Shown here piece after piece: positions 36,131 to 43,419 of a stretch of DNA of 64,000 nt. The position numbers and the translations under genes were made by a program. The notes below the pieces were generated by a model. That model was not told the origin of the DNA and ran no database searches. It saw nothing but the letters and a program-made list of their open reading frames with translations. The DNA comes from Actinocatenispora comari (GTDB lineage Bacteria > Actinomycetota > Actinomycetes > Mycobacteriales > Micromonosporaceae), in the NCBI RefSeq assembly GCF_017312725.1, contig NZ_BOPO01000077.1:1-64000 (forward strand). Direction: 5' to 3'. Position 1 is the stretch's first letter, and every line of letters begins with the position of its first letter.

Positions 36131-37351
36131 ATGCACGAGACCGAGACCGTCGAGGTCCGCGGACACATCCTGGATTCGGGCGTACTGGCGCGCATCCTCG
36201 ACGACGTCCTGGAGTACGGCGGGGACTACCGGATCGAGCAGCTGGACGTGGGCCGGCAGCATTCGGACGAGTCCACGGCGCGGCTGCAGATCGGCGCCGA
36301 CGACGCCGAGCAGCTGTCCCGGATCCTGATGCGGCTGCAGACCCACGGGGTGAACACCGTCGCGCCGGGCGAGGCGGTGCTGCGGCCGGCGCCGGCCGAC
36401 GGGGTGTTCCCGGACGACTTCTACTCCACCACCAACCTGGTCACCCAGGTGCACACCGGCAGCCGCTGGCTGACCGTGGACAACCCGGAGATGGACTGCG
36501 GCATCGTGGTCGCCGCGGACGGCTCCAGCGCGCACACCCTGCCGGTGTCCGACGTGCACGCCGGCGAGCGCGTCGTCTGCGGCGCCGACGGGGTACGGGT
36601 GCTGCGCCCGCCGGCGGAGTCCCGGGACGGCGACGGCTTCGGGTTCATGTCCTCCGCGGTGTCCAGCGAGAAGCCGCAGGCGCTGCTGGTACGCCAGATC
36701 GCCGACCAGATGCGCGCGGTGAAGGAACGCGGCGAGAAGGTGCTGTGGGTGTGCGGCCCGGCGATGGTGCACACCGGCGCGGCGCCGGCGATGGTGTCGC
36801 TGGTCGAGGCCGGCTACGTGGACGTGCTGTTCGCCGGGAACGCGCTGGCCGCGCACGACATCGAGTCCGCCATCTTCGGGACCTCGCTCGGCGTCGACCT
36901 GGCCAAGGGCCGCGGCGTACCGCACGGGCACGAGCACCACATCCGCGCGATCAACAAGATCCGGGCCGCCGGTTCGATCGCGAAGGCGGTCTCGTCCGGC
37001 GTGCTGACCAGCGGCATCATGCATGCCCTGGTGGCCAACGACAAGCGGTTCGTGCTGGTCGGCTCGGTCCGCGACGACGGCCCGCTGCCGGACGTGTACA
37101 GCGACGTGATCGACGGCCAGCGGGCGATGCGGGCCGAACTGCCCGGCGTCGGCTTCTGCATCATGGTCGCGACGATGCTGCACTCGATCGCCACCGGGAA
37201 CATCCTGCCGGCGTCGATCCCGCTGGTGTGCGTGGACATCAACCCGGCGACGGTGACCAAGCTGGCCGACCGGGGCAGCGCCCAGGCCGCCGGCATCGTC
37301 ACCGACATCGGCCTGTTCACCGAGCAGCTCGCCGAGGAACTCGCCGGCTGA
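36131..37351 (+). CDS. TIGR00300 family protein (LOR/SDH domain; ornithine cyclodeaminase-like)
   Basis: 406 residues. The N-terminal about 100 residues (TETVEVRGHILDSGVLARIL, RLQIGADDAEQLSRILMRLQ) are the LOR/SDH conserved domain. The rest is a Rossmann-type domain with SSEKPQALLVRQIADQM, KVLWVCGPAMVHTG, LFAGNALAAHDIE and GHEHHIRAINKIRAAGSIAK. Archaeal and cyanobacterial relatives (AgrE/ArgZ C-terminal part) convert ornithine to proline and ammonia with bound NAD. The arginine dihydrolase domain of the cyanobacterial enzymes is absent. A proline-forming role is therefore inferred; proC is 17 kb away. Confidence 0.85.
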   Translation: MHETETVEVRGHILDSGVLARILDDVLEYGGDYRIEQLDVGRQHSDESTARLQIGADDAEQLSRILMRLQTHGVNTVAPGEAVLRPAPADGVFPDDFYSTTNLVTQVHTGSRWLTVDNPEMDCGIVVAADGSSAHTLPVSDVHAGERVVCGADGVRVLRPPAESRDGDGFGFMSSAVSSEKPQALLVRQIADQMRAVKERGEKVLWVCGPAMVHTGAAPAMVSLVEAGYVDVLFAGNALAAHDIESAIFGTSLGVDLAKGRGVPHGHEHHIRAINKIRAAGSIAKAVSSGVLTSGIMHALVANDKRFVLVGSVRDDGPLPDVYSDVIDGQRAMRAELPGVGFCIMVATMLHSIATGNILPASIPLVCVDINPATVTKLADRGSAQAAGIVTDIGLFTEQLAEELAG

Positions 37352-37354
37352 GCG

Positions 37355-37378
37355 CCGCCGGCCGACCTCGGCCGGCGG
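37355..37378 (+). terminator. Hairpin after the TIGR00300 gene
   Basis: 11-bp perfect stem CCGCCGGCCGA / TCGGCCGGCGG with a two-base loop, starting four bases after the stop. Confidence 0.7.
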
Positions 37379-37571
37379 ACCGCGACGCCGGCCCACCGCG
37401 ACGCCACCGCGCCCGTCCCGGCGGCCGCGGCGTGGCGTAGCGCACTCGGGCGACGCGCCGGGAAACCGTTCGGTTGCGCTTCGGCGGCGGGTAACCTCAC
37501 CGACGGCGAGCCGTGGGGCGGTGGGGGCACCGTCGAGTCACCCGGACGCCACGTCGACGGAGGTGGTCGCG

Positions 37572-37853
37572 ATGCCGGTCGTACCGGCCTCGCCAGGACA
37601 CGCGCCGAGCACCCCGGCCCGCCGGGACCGGGGTTATGAGCTCTTCCGGCTGTGGTGCGAGCTGACCGGCCGATCGCCGCGGGAGGTGCCGGTCGACGAG
37701 GTCGCCGCGTTCCTCGGCCGGCCCGAGGTGCGGGCGCTGTCCCGGGTGCCCGCCGAGGTGCTGCGGGACGCGGCCGGCGCGGCCCGCCGCGGCACGTCGC
37801 TGCCGGTCGAACGCTGGCTCGCCACCGTCCGCATCGTCCGCCCGCACGCCTGA
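37572..37853 (+). CDS. Small hypothetical protein
   Basis: 93 residues from ATG 37572 with GGAGG eight bases upstream. An N-terminal Pro/Ala-rich 15 residues are followed by a compact helical domain (YELFRLWCELTGRSPREVPV, DEVAAFLGRPEVRALSRVPA, EVLRDAAGAARRG). No membrane segment. Not recognised. It ends at a long perfect palindrome shared with the convergent DUF397 gene. Confidence 0.7.
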   Translation: MPVVPASPGHAPSTPARRDRGYELFRLWCELTGRSPREVPVDEVAAFLGRPEVRALSRVPAEVLRDAAGAARRGTSLPVERWLATVRIVRPHA

Positions 37854-37871
37854 CCGGTCAACGCGGCCGAT

Positions 37872-37899
37872 CCGTGGCGCGCCGGCCGGCGCGCCACGG
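37872..37899. terminator. 28-bp perfect palindrome between convergent genes
   Basis: Arm CCGTGGCGCGCCGG followed directly by its reverse complement CCGGCGCGCCACGG. It ends two bases before the stop of the minus-strand gene and 18 bases after the stop of the plus-strand gene; probably a bidirectional terminator. Confidence 0.75.
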
Positions 37900-37901
37900 T
37901 C

Positions 37902-38177
37902 TCAGCGCGGTTCGCGGTGCTCCGCGGTCACCAGCCCGAGAAACGCCTGCCACGCCGCCGGGTGTACCGCGAGAGCCGGCCCCTGCCAGTCCTTGGAGTC
38001 CCGCACCCCCACGACCCCAATGCCCTCAGCCACCTCGACGCAGTTCGTGCTTCCGTTGCTCCTGCTCGATTTGCGCCAAGTGACGTCCACCAGGTTGGTC
38101 GCCACCTCGACGCACGTAGTGCTCCCGTTGCTCCGGGAGGACTTGCGCCAGATCGCGCCGGTCAGGTCACTGGTCAT
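37902..38177 (-). CDS. DUF397 protein with duplicated N-terminal half
   Basis: 91 residues. The first DUF397 segment appears twice: IWRKSSRSNGSTTCVEVATN at residues 9-28 and TWRKSSRSNGSTNCVEVAEG at 33-52. The second is followed by the normal remainder ([21 protein letters not shown], then QAFLGL). A usual DUF397 protein is 60-70 residues with one such segment, so this is an internal partial duplication; the DNA of the two segments is also closely similar. Its ATG overlaps the stop of the XRE gene by four bases (ATGA). Confidence 0.88.
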   Translation of the reverse strand: MTSDLTGAIWRKSSRSNGSTTCVEVATNLVDVTWRKSSRSNGSTNCVEVAEGIGVVGVRDSKDWQGPALAVHPAAWQAFLGLVTAEHREPR

Positions 38178-39064
38178 TCCTGCTCGAACCTCCTCGCCGC
38201 ATCATCGATCACGTCTCTTGAAGCGTCGCCGTCCAGGCATCGATCGGCAAGATCTGTGAAGGTTTCTGCGTACGGCTCGACTTCCTTGCTGCTGTCCATG
38301 AAGAGGTGCCCCGCCGGCTGGTCAACGTAGACCGTGGTCGGGGCCTTCGCGAGTCGCGGGTTGCGGGAGAAGTCGAGAATCTCGAATCGGCCGGTCTCCA
38401 GACCAAGATGCATACCTGCATCCATGGGCACGATCCTGATGTCGACGTTGGGCAGGATCGATAGATCGACTAATCGATGCAGTTGCTTGGCCATGACATC
38501 GCGGCCGCCGATGGGGCGTCGGATAAGGGCCTCGTCCAGAACGAAGTCGAATCTCGCCGCCGGCGGGGTGCGGCGTGCGAGGAGCCGTTGTCGATGCTGG
38601 CGAACCTTCGCCCGCTGCTTCACCTCCGAGTTGCTCAGGCGACGGCGGGAACCGATCACAACAGCGGCGTAGTCCTCGGTTTGCAGCAAACCAGGCACCA
38701 GCTCACCGTCGTACCAGCGGATGCGGGTGGCATAGGTTTCGAGTTCGATGTACATCTCGAAGTTGGCGGGCATCGCGTCTCGGTAGGCGCTGAACCAGCT
38801 GGTGAGTTTGGTGGCCTTGGCGAGGCCGACGAGGACGTCGACGGTTTCCGGGTCGGCGCCGTAGGTGCGGGCCAGCACCTCGACGTCGCCGGGTTTGTAG
38901 CGGGCGCGCGGGTTGCCGTTCTCCAGCCGCCACAGCGTCGAGCGGGAGAGGCCGGACTCGGCCAGCGCTTCGGCCACGTCCAGGCAGGACTGCTCGCGCA
39001 GCAGCTTGAGCTGCTGTCCCAGCAGCAGCCGCGGCACGTAACTGCCGCCCGGCTCGTCGGCCAT
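38174..39064 (-). CDS. WhiJ/Scr1-type XRE regulator with DUF5753
   Basis: 296 residues. The HTH near residues 15-55 (LLGQQLKLLREQSCLDVAEA, LAESGLSRSTLWRLENGN) is followed by DUF5753 with RWYDGELVPGLLQTEDYAAV, FDFVLDEALIRRPIGG and VYVDQPAGHLFMDSSKEVEP. It is only modestly similar to the XRE protein at 5.9-6.7 kb outside these motifs. Coupled to the DUF397 gene by a four-base overlap, and divergent from the 87-residue gene at 39243. Confidence 0.91.
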   Translation of the reverse strand: MADEPGGSYVPRLLLGQQLKLLREQSCLDVAEALAESGLSRSTLWRLENGNPRARYKPGDVEVLARTYGADPETVDVLVGLAKATKLTSWFSAYRDAMPANFEMYIELETYATRIRWYDGELVPGLLQTEDYAAVVIGSRRRLSNSEVKQRAKVRQHRQRLLARRTPPAARFDFVLDEALIRRPIGGRDVMAKQLHRLVDLSILPNVDIRIVPMDAGMHLGLETGRFEILDFSRNPRLAKAPTTVYVDQPAGHLFMDSSKEVEPYAETFTDLADRCLDGDASRDVIDDAARRFEQE

Positions 39065-39154
39065 CGCTCACCCCGTTGTGTGTCACCGTGAAACATCGCG
39101 CGTCGGCCGCATGAAACGTGCGCCGACACCGGAGAAACAATTCTTTCCGCAGGC

Positions 39155-39183
39155 CCGACAATACCGTCCGTTCGCATTGTCGG
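39155..39183. promoter_or_regulatory. Inverted repeat in the divergent WhiJ-module promoter
   Basis: CCGACAAT (39155-39162) and ATTGTCGG (39176-39183), 13-base spacer, in the 178-base divergent spacer. Two direct copies of TGAAACrT also occur (near 39089 and 39112). Plausible binding sites of the XRE regulator. Confidence 0.45.
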
Positions 39184-39242
39184 CCGTCCCGAGCAGGCCT
39201 AACGTCGGCCCCGTCCAGCAGGTACCAGGGAGGCGGAAAGCG

Positions 39243-39506
39243 ATGTCGGACAAGGGAATCGAGCACTGGCTCGATCGGATCGGACGCCTGACGACGGTGC
39301 AGCTGTCGGTGGAGGGAGAATTGCAGGAAGCACTGTGGTACGCGCACCATGCCGGCGCGGATCTGCCGACGTTGGCGCGTGCCGCCGAACGCACCGAGGA
39401 GCAGGTCGCCGAGGCCATTGCCGAGGTCGATCCGGCGGAGTTGGGCGACCCGGACGAGCCGGCGGTCGAATGGCTCTACTCCCGCGGTGGCGCCATCTAC
39501 GCCTGA
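39243..39506 (+). CDS. Small hypothetical protein divergent from the second WhiJ-like module
   Basis: 87 residues from ATG 39243. Entirely helical in appearance: IEHWLDRIGRLTTVQLSVEG, ELQEALWYAHHAGADLPTLA, then RAAERTEEQVAEAIAEVDP. The last could be a helix-turn-helix-like segment (ADLPTLARAAERTEEQVAEA). The C-terminus is EWLYSRGGAIYA. No family recognised. Its position mirrors that of the 96-residue gene at the first module. Confidence 0.68.
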   Translation: MSDKGIEHWLDRIGRLTTVQLSVEGELQEALWYAHHAGADLPTLARAAERTEEQVAEAIAEVDPAELGDPDEPAVEWLYSRGGAIYA

Positions 39507-39516
39507 CTCGGCCTGC

Positions 39517-39548
39517 CCCGGCCGGCTCGACGCGTCGGGCCGGCCGGG
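39517..39548. terminator. 32-bp near-perfect palindrome between convergent genes
   Basis: Arms CCCGGCCGGCTCGACG and CGTCGGGCCGGCCGGG, one mismatch in 16 pairs. It starts 11 bases after the stop of the 87-residue gene and lies before the convergent TetR stop at 39600. Confidence 0.65.
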
Positions 39549-39599
39549 TGGCCAGGCGGTCAGGCGGCCGGACCGCCAAGCGGCCGGGCGGCCGGGCGA

Positions 39600-40193
39600 T
39601 CAGGCGGTGGTAGCCGCGGCGGCGCGGATGCCGGTGAGGATCATGCCGAGGCCGGTCGTGAACGCGGTGTCGTGGTCGGGCCTGGCCGGTACCCACTCGG
39701 CCAGCAGCGGACGGCCGGCGAGGGTCGGCGGCGACTCCGGCTCCGGCGACTGTTCCTGCAGCACGTACCCGGTCACGTAGCTCATCACGGTGTCGCCGGC
39801 CAGCGCCGCCACGGCGAGCGGCACCCCGGCGTCCCGGGCGGCCCGCAGGCCGCGTTCCGCGGCGTCGAGCGAGCCGGGGCTGGCGGGCGCGTACCCGGCC
39901 ACGATGCGGGCGCCGTCGCGGTGCGCCAGCAACGCGGCCCGCAGCCGGTGCGCCGCGGTCGCGAGCTGGTCGGTCCAGTCGTCGCCGGCCGGCGGCGGGG
40001 CCCGGTGCGCCTCCGCGACGATGCGGTCGGCGAGCGTCGTGAGCAGCTCGTTCTTGTCCTTGACGTGCCAGTAGAGCGCGCCGACGCGGACGCCGAGCCG
40101 GTCGGCCAGCCGCCGGGTGGTCAGGGCGTCCAGACCCACCTCGTCCAGCAGTGCCAGCGCGGCGTCGATCACGTCGTCCCTGCGTAGCCGCAT
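39600..40193 (-). CDS. TetR/AcrR family regulator (tetracycline-repressor-like C-terminal domain)
   Basis: 197 residues from ATG 40193 with GAGGAGG upstream. The N-terminal HTH (DALTTRRLADRLGVRVGALY, WHVKDKNELLTTLAD) has the WHVKDK recognition segment typical of the TetR_C_1 class that includes the tetracycline repressor itself. Divergent from an alpha/beta hydrolase gene, with two matching palindromes in between. It probably represses both itself and the hydrolase. Confidence 0.92.
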   Translation of the reverse strand: MRLRRDDVIDAALALLDEVGLDALTTRRLADRLGVRVGALYWHVKDKNELLTTLADRIVAEAHRAPPPAGDDWTDQLATAAHRLRAALLAHRDGARIVAGYAPASPGSLDAAERGLRAARDAGVPLAVAALAGDTVMSYVTGYVLQEQSPEPESPPTLAGRPLLAEWVPARPDHDTAFTTGLGMILTGIRAAAATTA

Positions 40194-40214
40194 GCGGTGG
40201 CCCTCCTCGGTTGC

Positions 40215-40268
40215 GTACTTGAACATAGCTCAAGTACGCTCGGCGACAGAACTTGAGCGATGTTCAAG
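40215..40268. promoter_or_regulatory. Paired TetR operators between tetR and hydrolase
   Basis: Site 1 CTTGAACATAGCTCAAG (40218-40234), lengthened to GTACTTGA-7-TCAAGTAC. Site 2 CTTGAGCGATGTTCAAG (40252-40268). The reverse complement of site 1 matches site 2 in 16 of 17 positions, so the same asymmetric half-sites are placed head to head, one for each divergent promoter. Confidence 0.75.
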
Positions 40269-40280
40269 AAGGGAGACGGG

Positions 40281-41111
40281 ATGGCTGCCACCAGTCAGCT
40301 GTGCGCCGCGGACGGCACCACGATCGCCTGGCACAGCCTCGGTACCGGACCGGGCCTGGTGCTGGTGTCCGGCGCGATGCTCGCGGGCGCCGACTACACC
40401 GCGCTCGCCGAGCTGCTCGCCGACCGGTACACCGTGCACCTGCTCGACCGCCGGGGCCGCGGCGGTTCCGGGCCGCAGGGCGACGGGTACGGGATGCACA
40501 CCGAGTGCGCCGACCTGGCCGCGGTGCTGCGCGCCACCGGCGCCCGGCAGGTGTTCGGGCACAGCTACGGCGGGCTGGTCGCGGTGCAGACCGCGCTGCG
40601 CGAGCCGGCGCTGGTGGACCGGCTGGCGCTGTTCGAACCGGCCGTCTCGATCGACGGATCGCTGCCCCGGTGGTTCCTGCCCGAGTTCCGGGCCGCGATC
40701 GACCGCGGCCACTGGGCCCGCGCGATGACCCTGCTGCTGCGCGGGCTGCGGCTGGGCGGCCCGTTCGACCGGCTGCCGCTGCCGGTGGCGACCGCGGTGG
40801 CCGGGCTGCTGCTGCGCACCGCGGGACGGTCGATGCGGCAGGCGTTGCCGACCGTACCGGCCGAGGTCGCCGCCGGGATCGCGCTGGACGGCCCGGCCGA
40901 CCGGTACGCATCGGTGTCGACGCCGACGCTGCTGCTCACCGGCGAGCGCGGCCCGGGCTACCTGACCACCGCCGCCGCCGCGCTGGCGACCGCGATGCCC
41001 GCCGCCCGGCACGTCGTCCTGCCCGGCGTCGACCACGGTGCACCGCAGCAGGCACCCCGCCTCGTCGCCGACGCGCTGGCACCGTTCCTCGCCGAACCGG
41101 CCCAGGTCTGA
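40281..41111 (+). CDS. Alpha/beta hydrolase
   Basis: 276 residues from ATG 40281, preceded by GGGAG; an upstream ATG at 40260 lies inside the operator and is not used. Nucleophile elbow VFGHSYGGLVAV with Ser intact, oxyanion region LVLVSGAMLAGADY, and the catalytic His in LPGVDHGAPQQAPRL; the acidic residue is probably in the LLLTGERGPGYL region. Lid about 130-190. Regulated by the divergent TetR repressor. Substrate unknown. Confidence 0.9.
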   Translation: MAATSQLCAADGTTIAWHSLGTGPGLVLVSGAMLAGADYTALAELLADRYTVHLLDRRGRGGSGPQGDGYGMHTECADLAAVLRATGARQVFGHSYGGLVAVQTALREPALVDRLALFEPAVSIDGSLPRWFLPEFRAAIDRGHWARAMTLLLRGLRLGGPFDRLPLPVATAVAGLLLRTAGRSMRQALPTVPAEVAAGIALDGPADRYASVSTPTLLLTGERGPGYLTTAAAALATAMPAARHVVLPGVDHGAPQQAPRLVADALAPFLAEPAQV

Positions 41112-41257
41112 GCCACCCCGCAGCCGCTCGGCCGGCGACCCGGATCCGAGCCGGTTCCCCTCCCTGCCCTTGGACCCGCATCGGTGCGCCGCCGGAGACA
41201 CCGCCCGCGCCACCGTCCTCGACCGCGGGGGCGGCGGACGGTCGCTACGCTGCGGCC

Positions 41258-42061
41258 ATGAGTGGTACCGAGGTGGTCGTGCTGGTGGCCGTCGGGGTCG
41301 TGCTCGTCGTCGTGCTGCTGGTGGTGCTCGCCCGGCGCGGCCGGGCGCCGGTGCTCGGTGACGTGTCCGGGGCCGGTACGCGGGCGGGTTCGGGGTGGTC
41401 CGCCACGCCCGCCGGGGCCGCGGCGCTGCCGGACGCCGGTACGGTGCCCGGGGTCGACGAGCTGCTGGCCCGCAACGACCGGATCGGCGCCGTCAAGGCG
41501 TACCGGGACGCGACCGGGGCGAGCCTGCGCGACGCGACCGACGCGGTACTGAACCGGCACCGGGGCCGGCCGACCCCCGGCAGCGGCCCCGGCCAGCCCG
41601 ACCTGTCCGAGGTGCGGCAGCTGCTTCACGCCGGGCGCAAGATCGAGGCGATCAAGGTGTACCGGCAGCTGACCGGCGTCGGCCTGCGCGAGGCCAAGGA
41701 GACCGTCGAGCGCCTCGCCGCCACCGGGCAGCTCCCGGCTCCGACGCGGGGGCCGGACCCGGCGCAGGACCTGTCGGAGGTGCGGCAGCTGCTCTACGCC
41801 GGGCGCAAGATCGAGGCGATCAAGGTGTACCGGCAGCTGACCGGCGTCGGCCTGCGCGAGGCCAAGGAGACCGTCGAGCGCCTCGCCGCCACCGGGCAGC
41901 TCCCGGCTCCGACGCGGGGGCCGGACCCGGCGCAGGACCTGTCGGAGGTGCGGCAGCTGCTCTACGCCGGGCGCAAGATCGAGGCGATCAAGGTGTACCG
42001 GCAGCTGACCGGGGTCGGCCTGCGCGAGGCCAAGGCCGCCGTCGAGCGCGGCACCTGGTAG
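41258..42061 (+). CDS. Membrane-anchored protein with tandem ribosomal L7/L12 C-terminal-like domains
   Basis: 267 residues. N-terminal helix VVVLVAVGVVLVVVLLVVLA (residues about 6-25) with basic residues after it, so the rest is likely cytoplasmic. A divergent L7/L12-CTD-like helical unit is at about 72-100 (VDELLARNDRIGAVKAYRDA, TGASLRDATDAV). Three near-identical units then begin at residues 115, 171 and 227, each DLSEVRQLLxAGRKIEAIKV, YRQLTGVGLREAKETVERLA. The 56-residue period is longer than the core of about 35 because of a Pro-rich linker (TGQLPAPTRGPDPAQ). L7/L12 CTD recruits translation GTPases; here the target is unknown. Confidence 0.82.
   Translation: MSGTEVVVLVAVGVVLVVVLLVVLARRGRAPVLGDVSGAGTRAGSGWSATPAGAAALPDAGTVPGVDELLARNDRIGAVKAYRDATGASLRDATDAVLNRHRGRPTPGSGPGQPDLSEVRQLLHAGRKIEAIKVYRQLTGVGLREAKETVERLAATGQLPAPTRGPDPAQDLSEVRQLLYAGRKIEAIKVYRQLTGVGLREAKETVERLAATGQLPAPTRGPDPAQDLSEVRQLLYAGRKIEAIKVYRQLTGVGLREAKAAVERGTW
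41600..42061 (+). repeat. 168-bp tandem direct repeats (2.75 copies)
   Basis: Units 41600-41767, 41768-41935 and 41936-42061 (the last cut by the stop). They differ at only a few bases (for example cttcac/ctctac and cggcgtc/cggggtc), including silent sites, so the duplication is young or kept uniform by gene conversion. They encode the L7/L12-like domains. Confidence 0.93.
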
Positions 42062-42073
42062 CGCGGTCCCGGT

Positions 42074-42415
42074 TCACCACTCCCGGGTGGCGATCAGCTC
42101 CTCCGCGTCGGCATCCGGGAAGTCGTACGCCGACGCGACGAACCAGAACTCCTCCCCGATCGCCTCGCGCGCGGTGGTCTCAAGCTCCGATCCGGCCGCC
42201 TCGAACTCGGCCTCCAGCGCGTTGAACTCGTCGGTCGCGGCGTGCGTCAGGACGTACAGCGCCGTGAGGTCCGACGGCCGCTCGGCCTCGATCCGCTCGC
42301 ACAGCCGGACCAGGATCGCCCGGCCGCGGTCGACGACGTGGTCCGGGAAGTACGGGTCCGCGTACAGCGGCCGCAGGAAAGCGCGTCCCAGGATCTGCTG
42401 GTTCGTGAGCGGCAT
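42074..42415 (-). CDS. DUF5713 family protein
   Basis: 113 residues from ATG 42415. MPLTNQQILGRAFLRPLYAD, then PDHVVDRGRAILVRLCERIE and ALYVLTHAATDEFNALEAEF match DUF5713, a small all-helical family. The C-terminus DADAEELIATREW is also typical. No function known; not membrane-bound. Convergent with the L7/L12-repeat gene, 12 bases between stops. Confidence 0.82.
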   Translation of the reverse strand: MPLTNQQILGRAFLRPLYADPYFPDHVVDRGRAILVRLCERIEAERPSDLTALYVLTHAATDEFNALEAEFEAAGSELETTAREAIGEEFWFVASAYDFPDADAEELIATREW

Positions 42416-42463
42416 GGCGTCCCCATCCCGAAGCGGCACCGACCCGCCGATCATGCCGCACGC

Positions 42464-43348
42464 CTACTCGCGGAGCAGCGGGAGGATCGCCGCGACCGCG
42501 GGGCTGGGCGTACCGGGTGGGCGTACCGCGAGCAGCCGGCGCCGCTGTTCCGGGCCGTCGGTGACCGACAGCAGCCGGACGCCGTCCGGGATCAGCGGCG
42601 CCAGGTTCGCCGGTACCGTCGTCAGGCCGCAGCCGGCGGCGACCAGGCTGAGCTTCGCCAGCCAGTCCCGGGTCGAGTGCACCACCCGGGCGCGGCCCGG
42701 CAGCGCCGGCCAGACGCCGAGCAGCGGCTCGTGCGCCGGCGACGGGCTCGCGATCCACTCCGCGTCGGCGAGCTCGGCCAGGCTCACCTGATCGCGCCCG
42801 GCGAACCGGCCGGCGGCCGGCGCGGCCACCAGCAGCGTGCTCTCCCGCAGCGTGGTGGTCACCAGCCGGGGCAGCTCGTCGTCCGGCGGATCGTACGGCG
42901 GTCGCGCGCTGATCAGCGCCAGGTCGAGCGAGCCGGACCGGACCGCCCGTACCAGCGCGGGCGTGGTCCCCTCGCGGGTGGTGACGACGACGTCCGCGCG
43001 CCGCCGAGCGGCGGTGAGCAGTCGCGGCAGCAGCGACGCGCCGGCGCTGACGTACACCCCGAGGCGGACCCGGCGCGGTTCCGGCCGGCCGGCGGTCAGC
43101 TCGCGCGCCGCGTCGTCGACCTCGTCCAGGATGACCCGGGCATGGCGCAGCAACGCCAGCCCGGCCCGGGTGAGCGGTGCCCTGCTGTCACCGCGCTCCA
43201 CCAGCCGGGCCCCGGCGGCCCGTTCCAGCGCGGCGAGCTGGCGGGAGGCACCCGACTGGGTGTAGCCGAGTTCGGTCGCGGCTGCCGTCAGCGTGCCGCG
43301 CTCGGCGACCGCGCGCAGCAGCCGCAGCCCCACGATCGAGATGTCCAT
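42464..43348 (-). CDS. LysR family transcriptional regulator
   Basis: 294 residues. N-terminal winged HTH (VGLRLLRAVAERGTLTAAAT, ELGYTQSGASRQLAALERAA) and LysR substrate-binding domain from about residue 92 (RRVRLGVYVSAGASLLPRLL). Divergent from the zinc-independent MDR oxidoreductase at 43420, with a perfect 8-bp inverted repeat between. It probably controls that gene. Confidence 0.93.
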   Translation of the reverse strand: MDISIVGLRLLRAVAERGTLTAAATELGYTQSGASRQLAALERAAGARLVERGDSRAPLTRAGLALLRHARVILDEVDDAARELTAGRPEPRRVRLGVYVSAGASLLPRLLTAARRRADVVVTTREGTTPALVRAVRSGSLDLALISARPPYDPPDDELPRLVTTTLRESTLLVAAPAAGRFAGRDQVSLAELADAEWIASPSPAHEPLLGVWPALPGRARVVHSTRDWLAKLSLVAAGCGLTTVPANLAPLIPDGVRLLSVTDGPEQRRRLLAVRPPGTPSPAVAAILPLLRE

Positions 43349-43353
43349 GATGA

Positions 43354-43376
43354 TTCGTCATGGTAGTGATGACGAA
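43354..43376. promoter_or_regulatory. LysR binding site between lysR and MDR gene
   Basis: TTCGTCAT (43354-43361), seven bases, ATGACGAA (43369-43376). A perfect inverted repeat of the T-N11-A type used by LysR proteins; it begins six bases upstream of the lysR start codon. Confidence 0.6.
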
Positions 43377-43419
43377 CTGGCGTTGGCATCATGCCCACCA
43401 CGGTGCCTACCGTGCAGGC

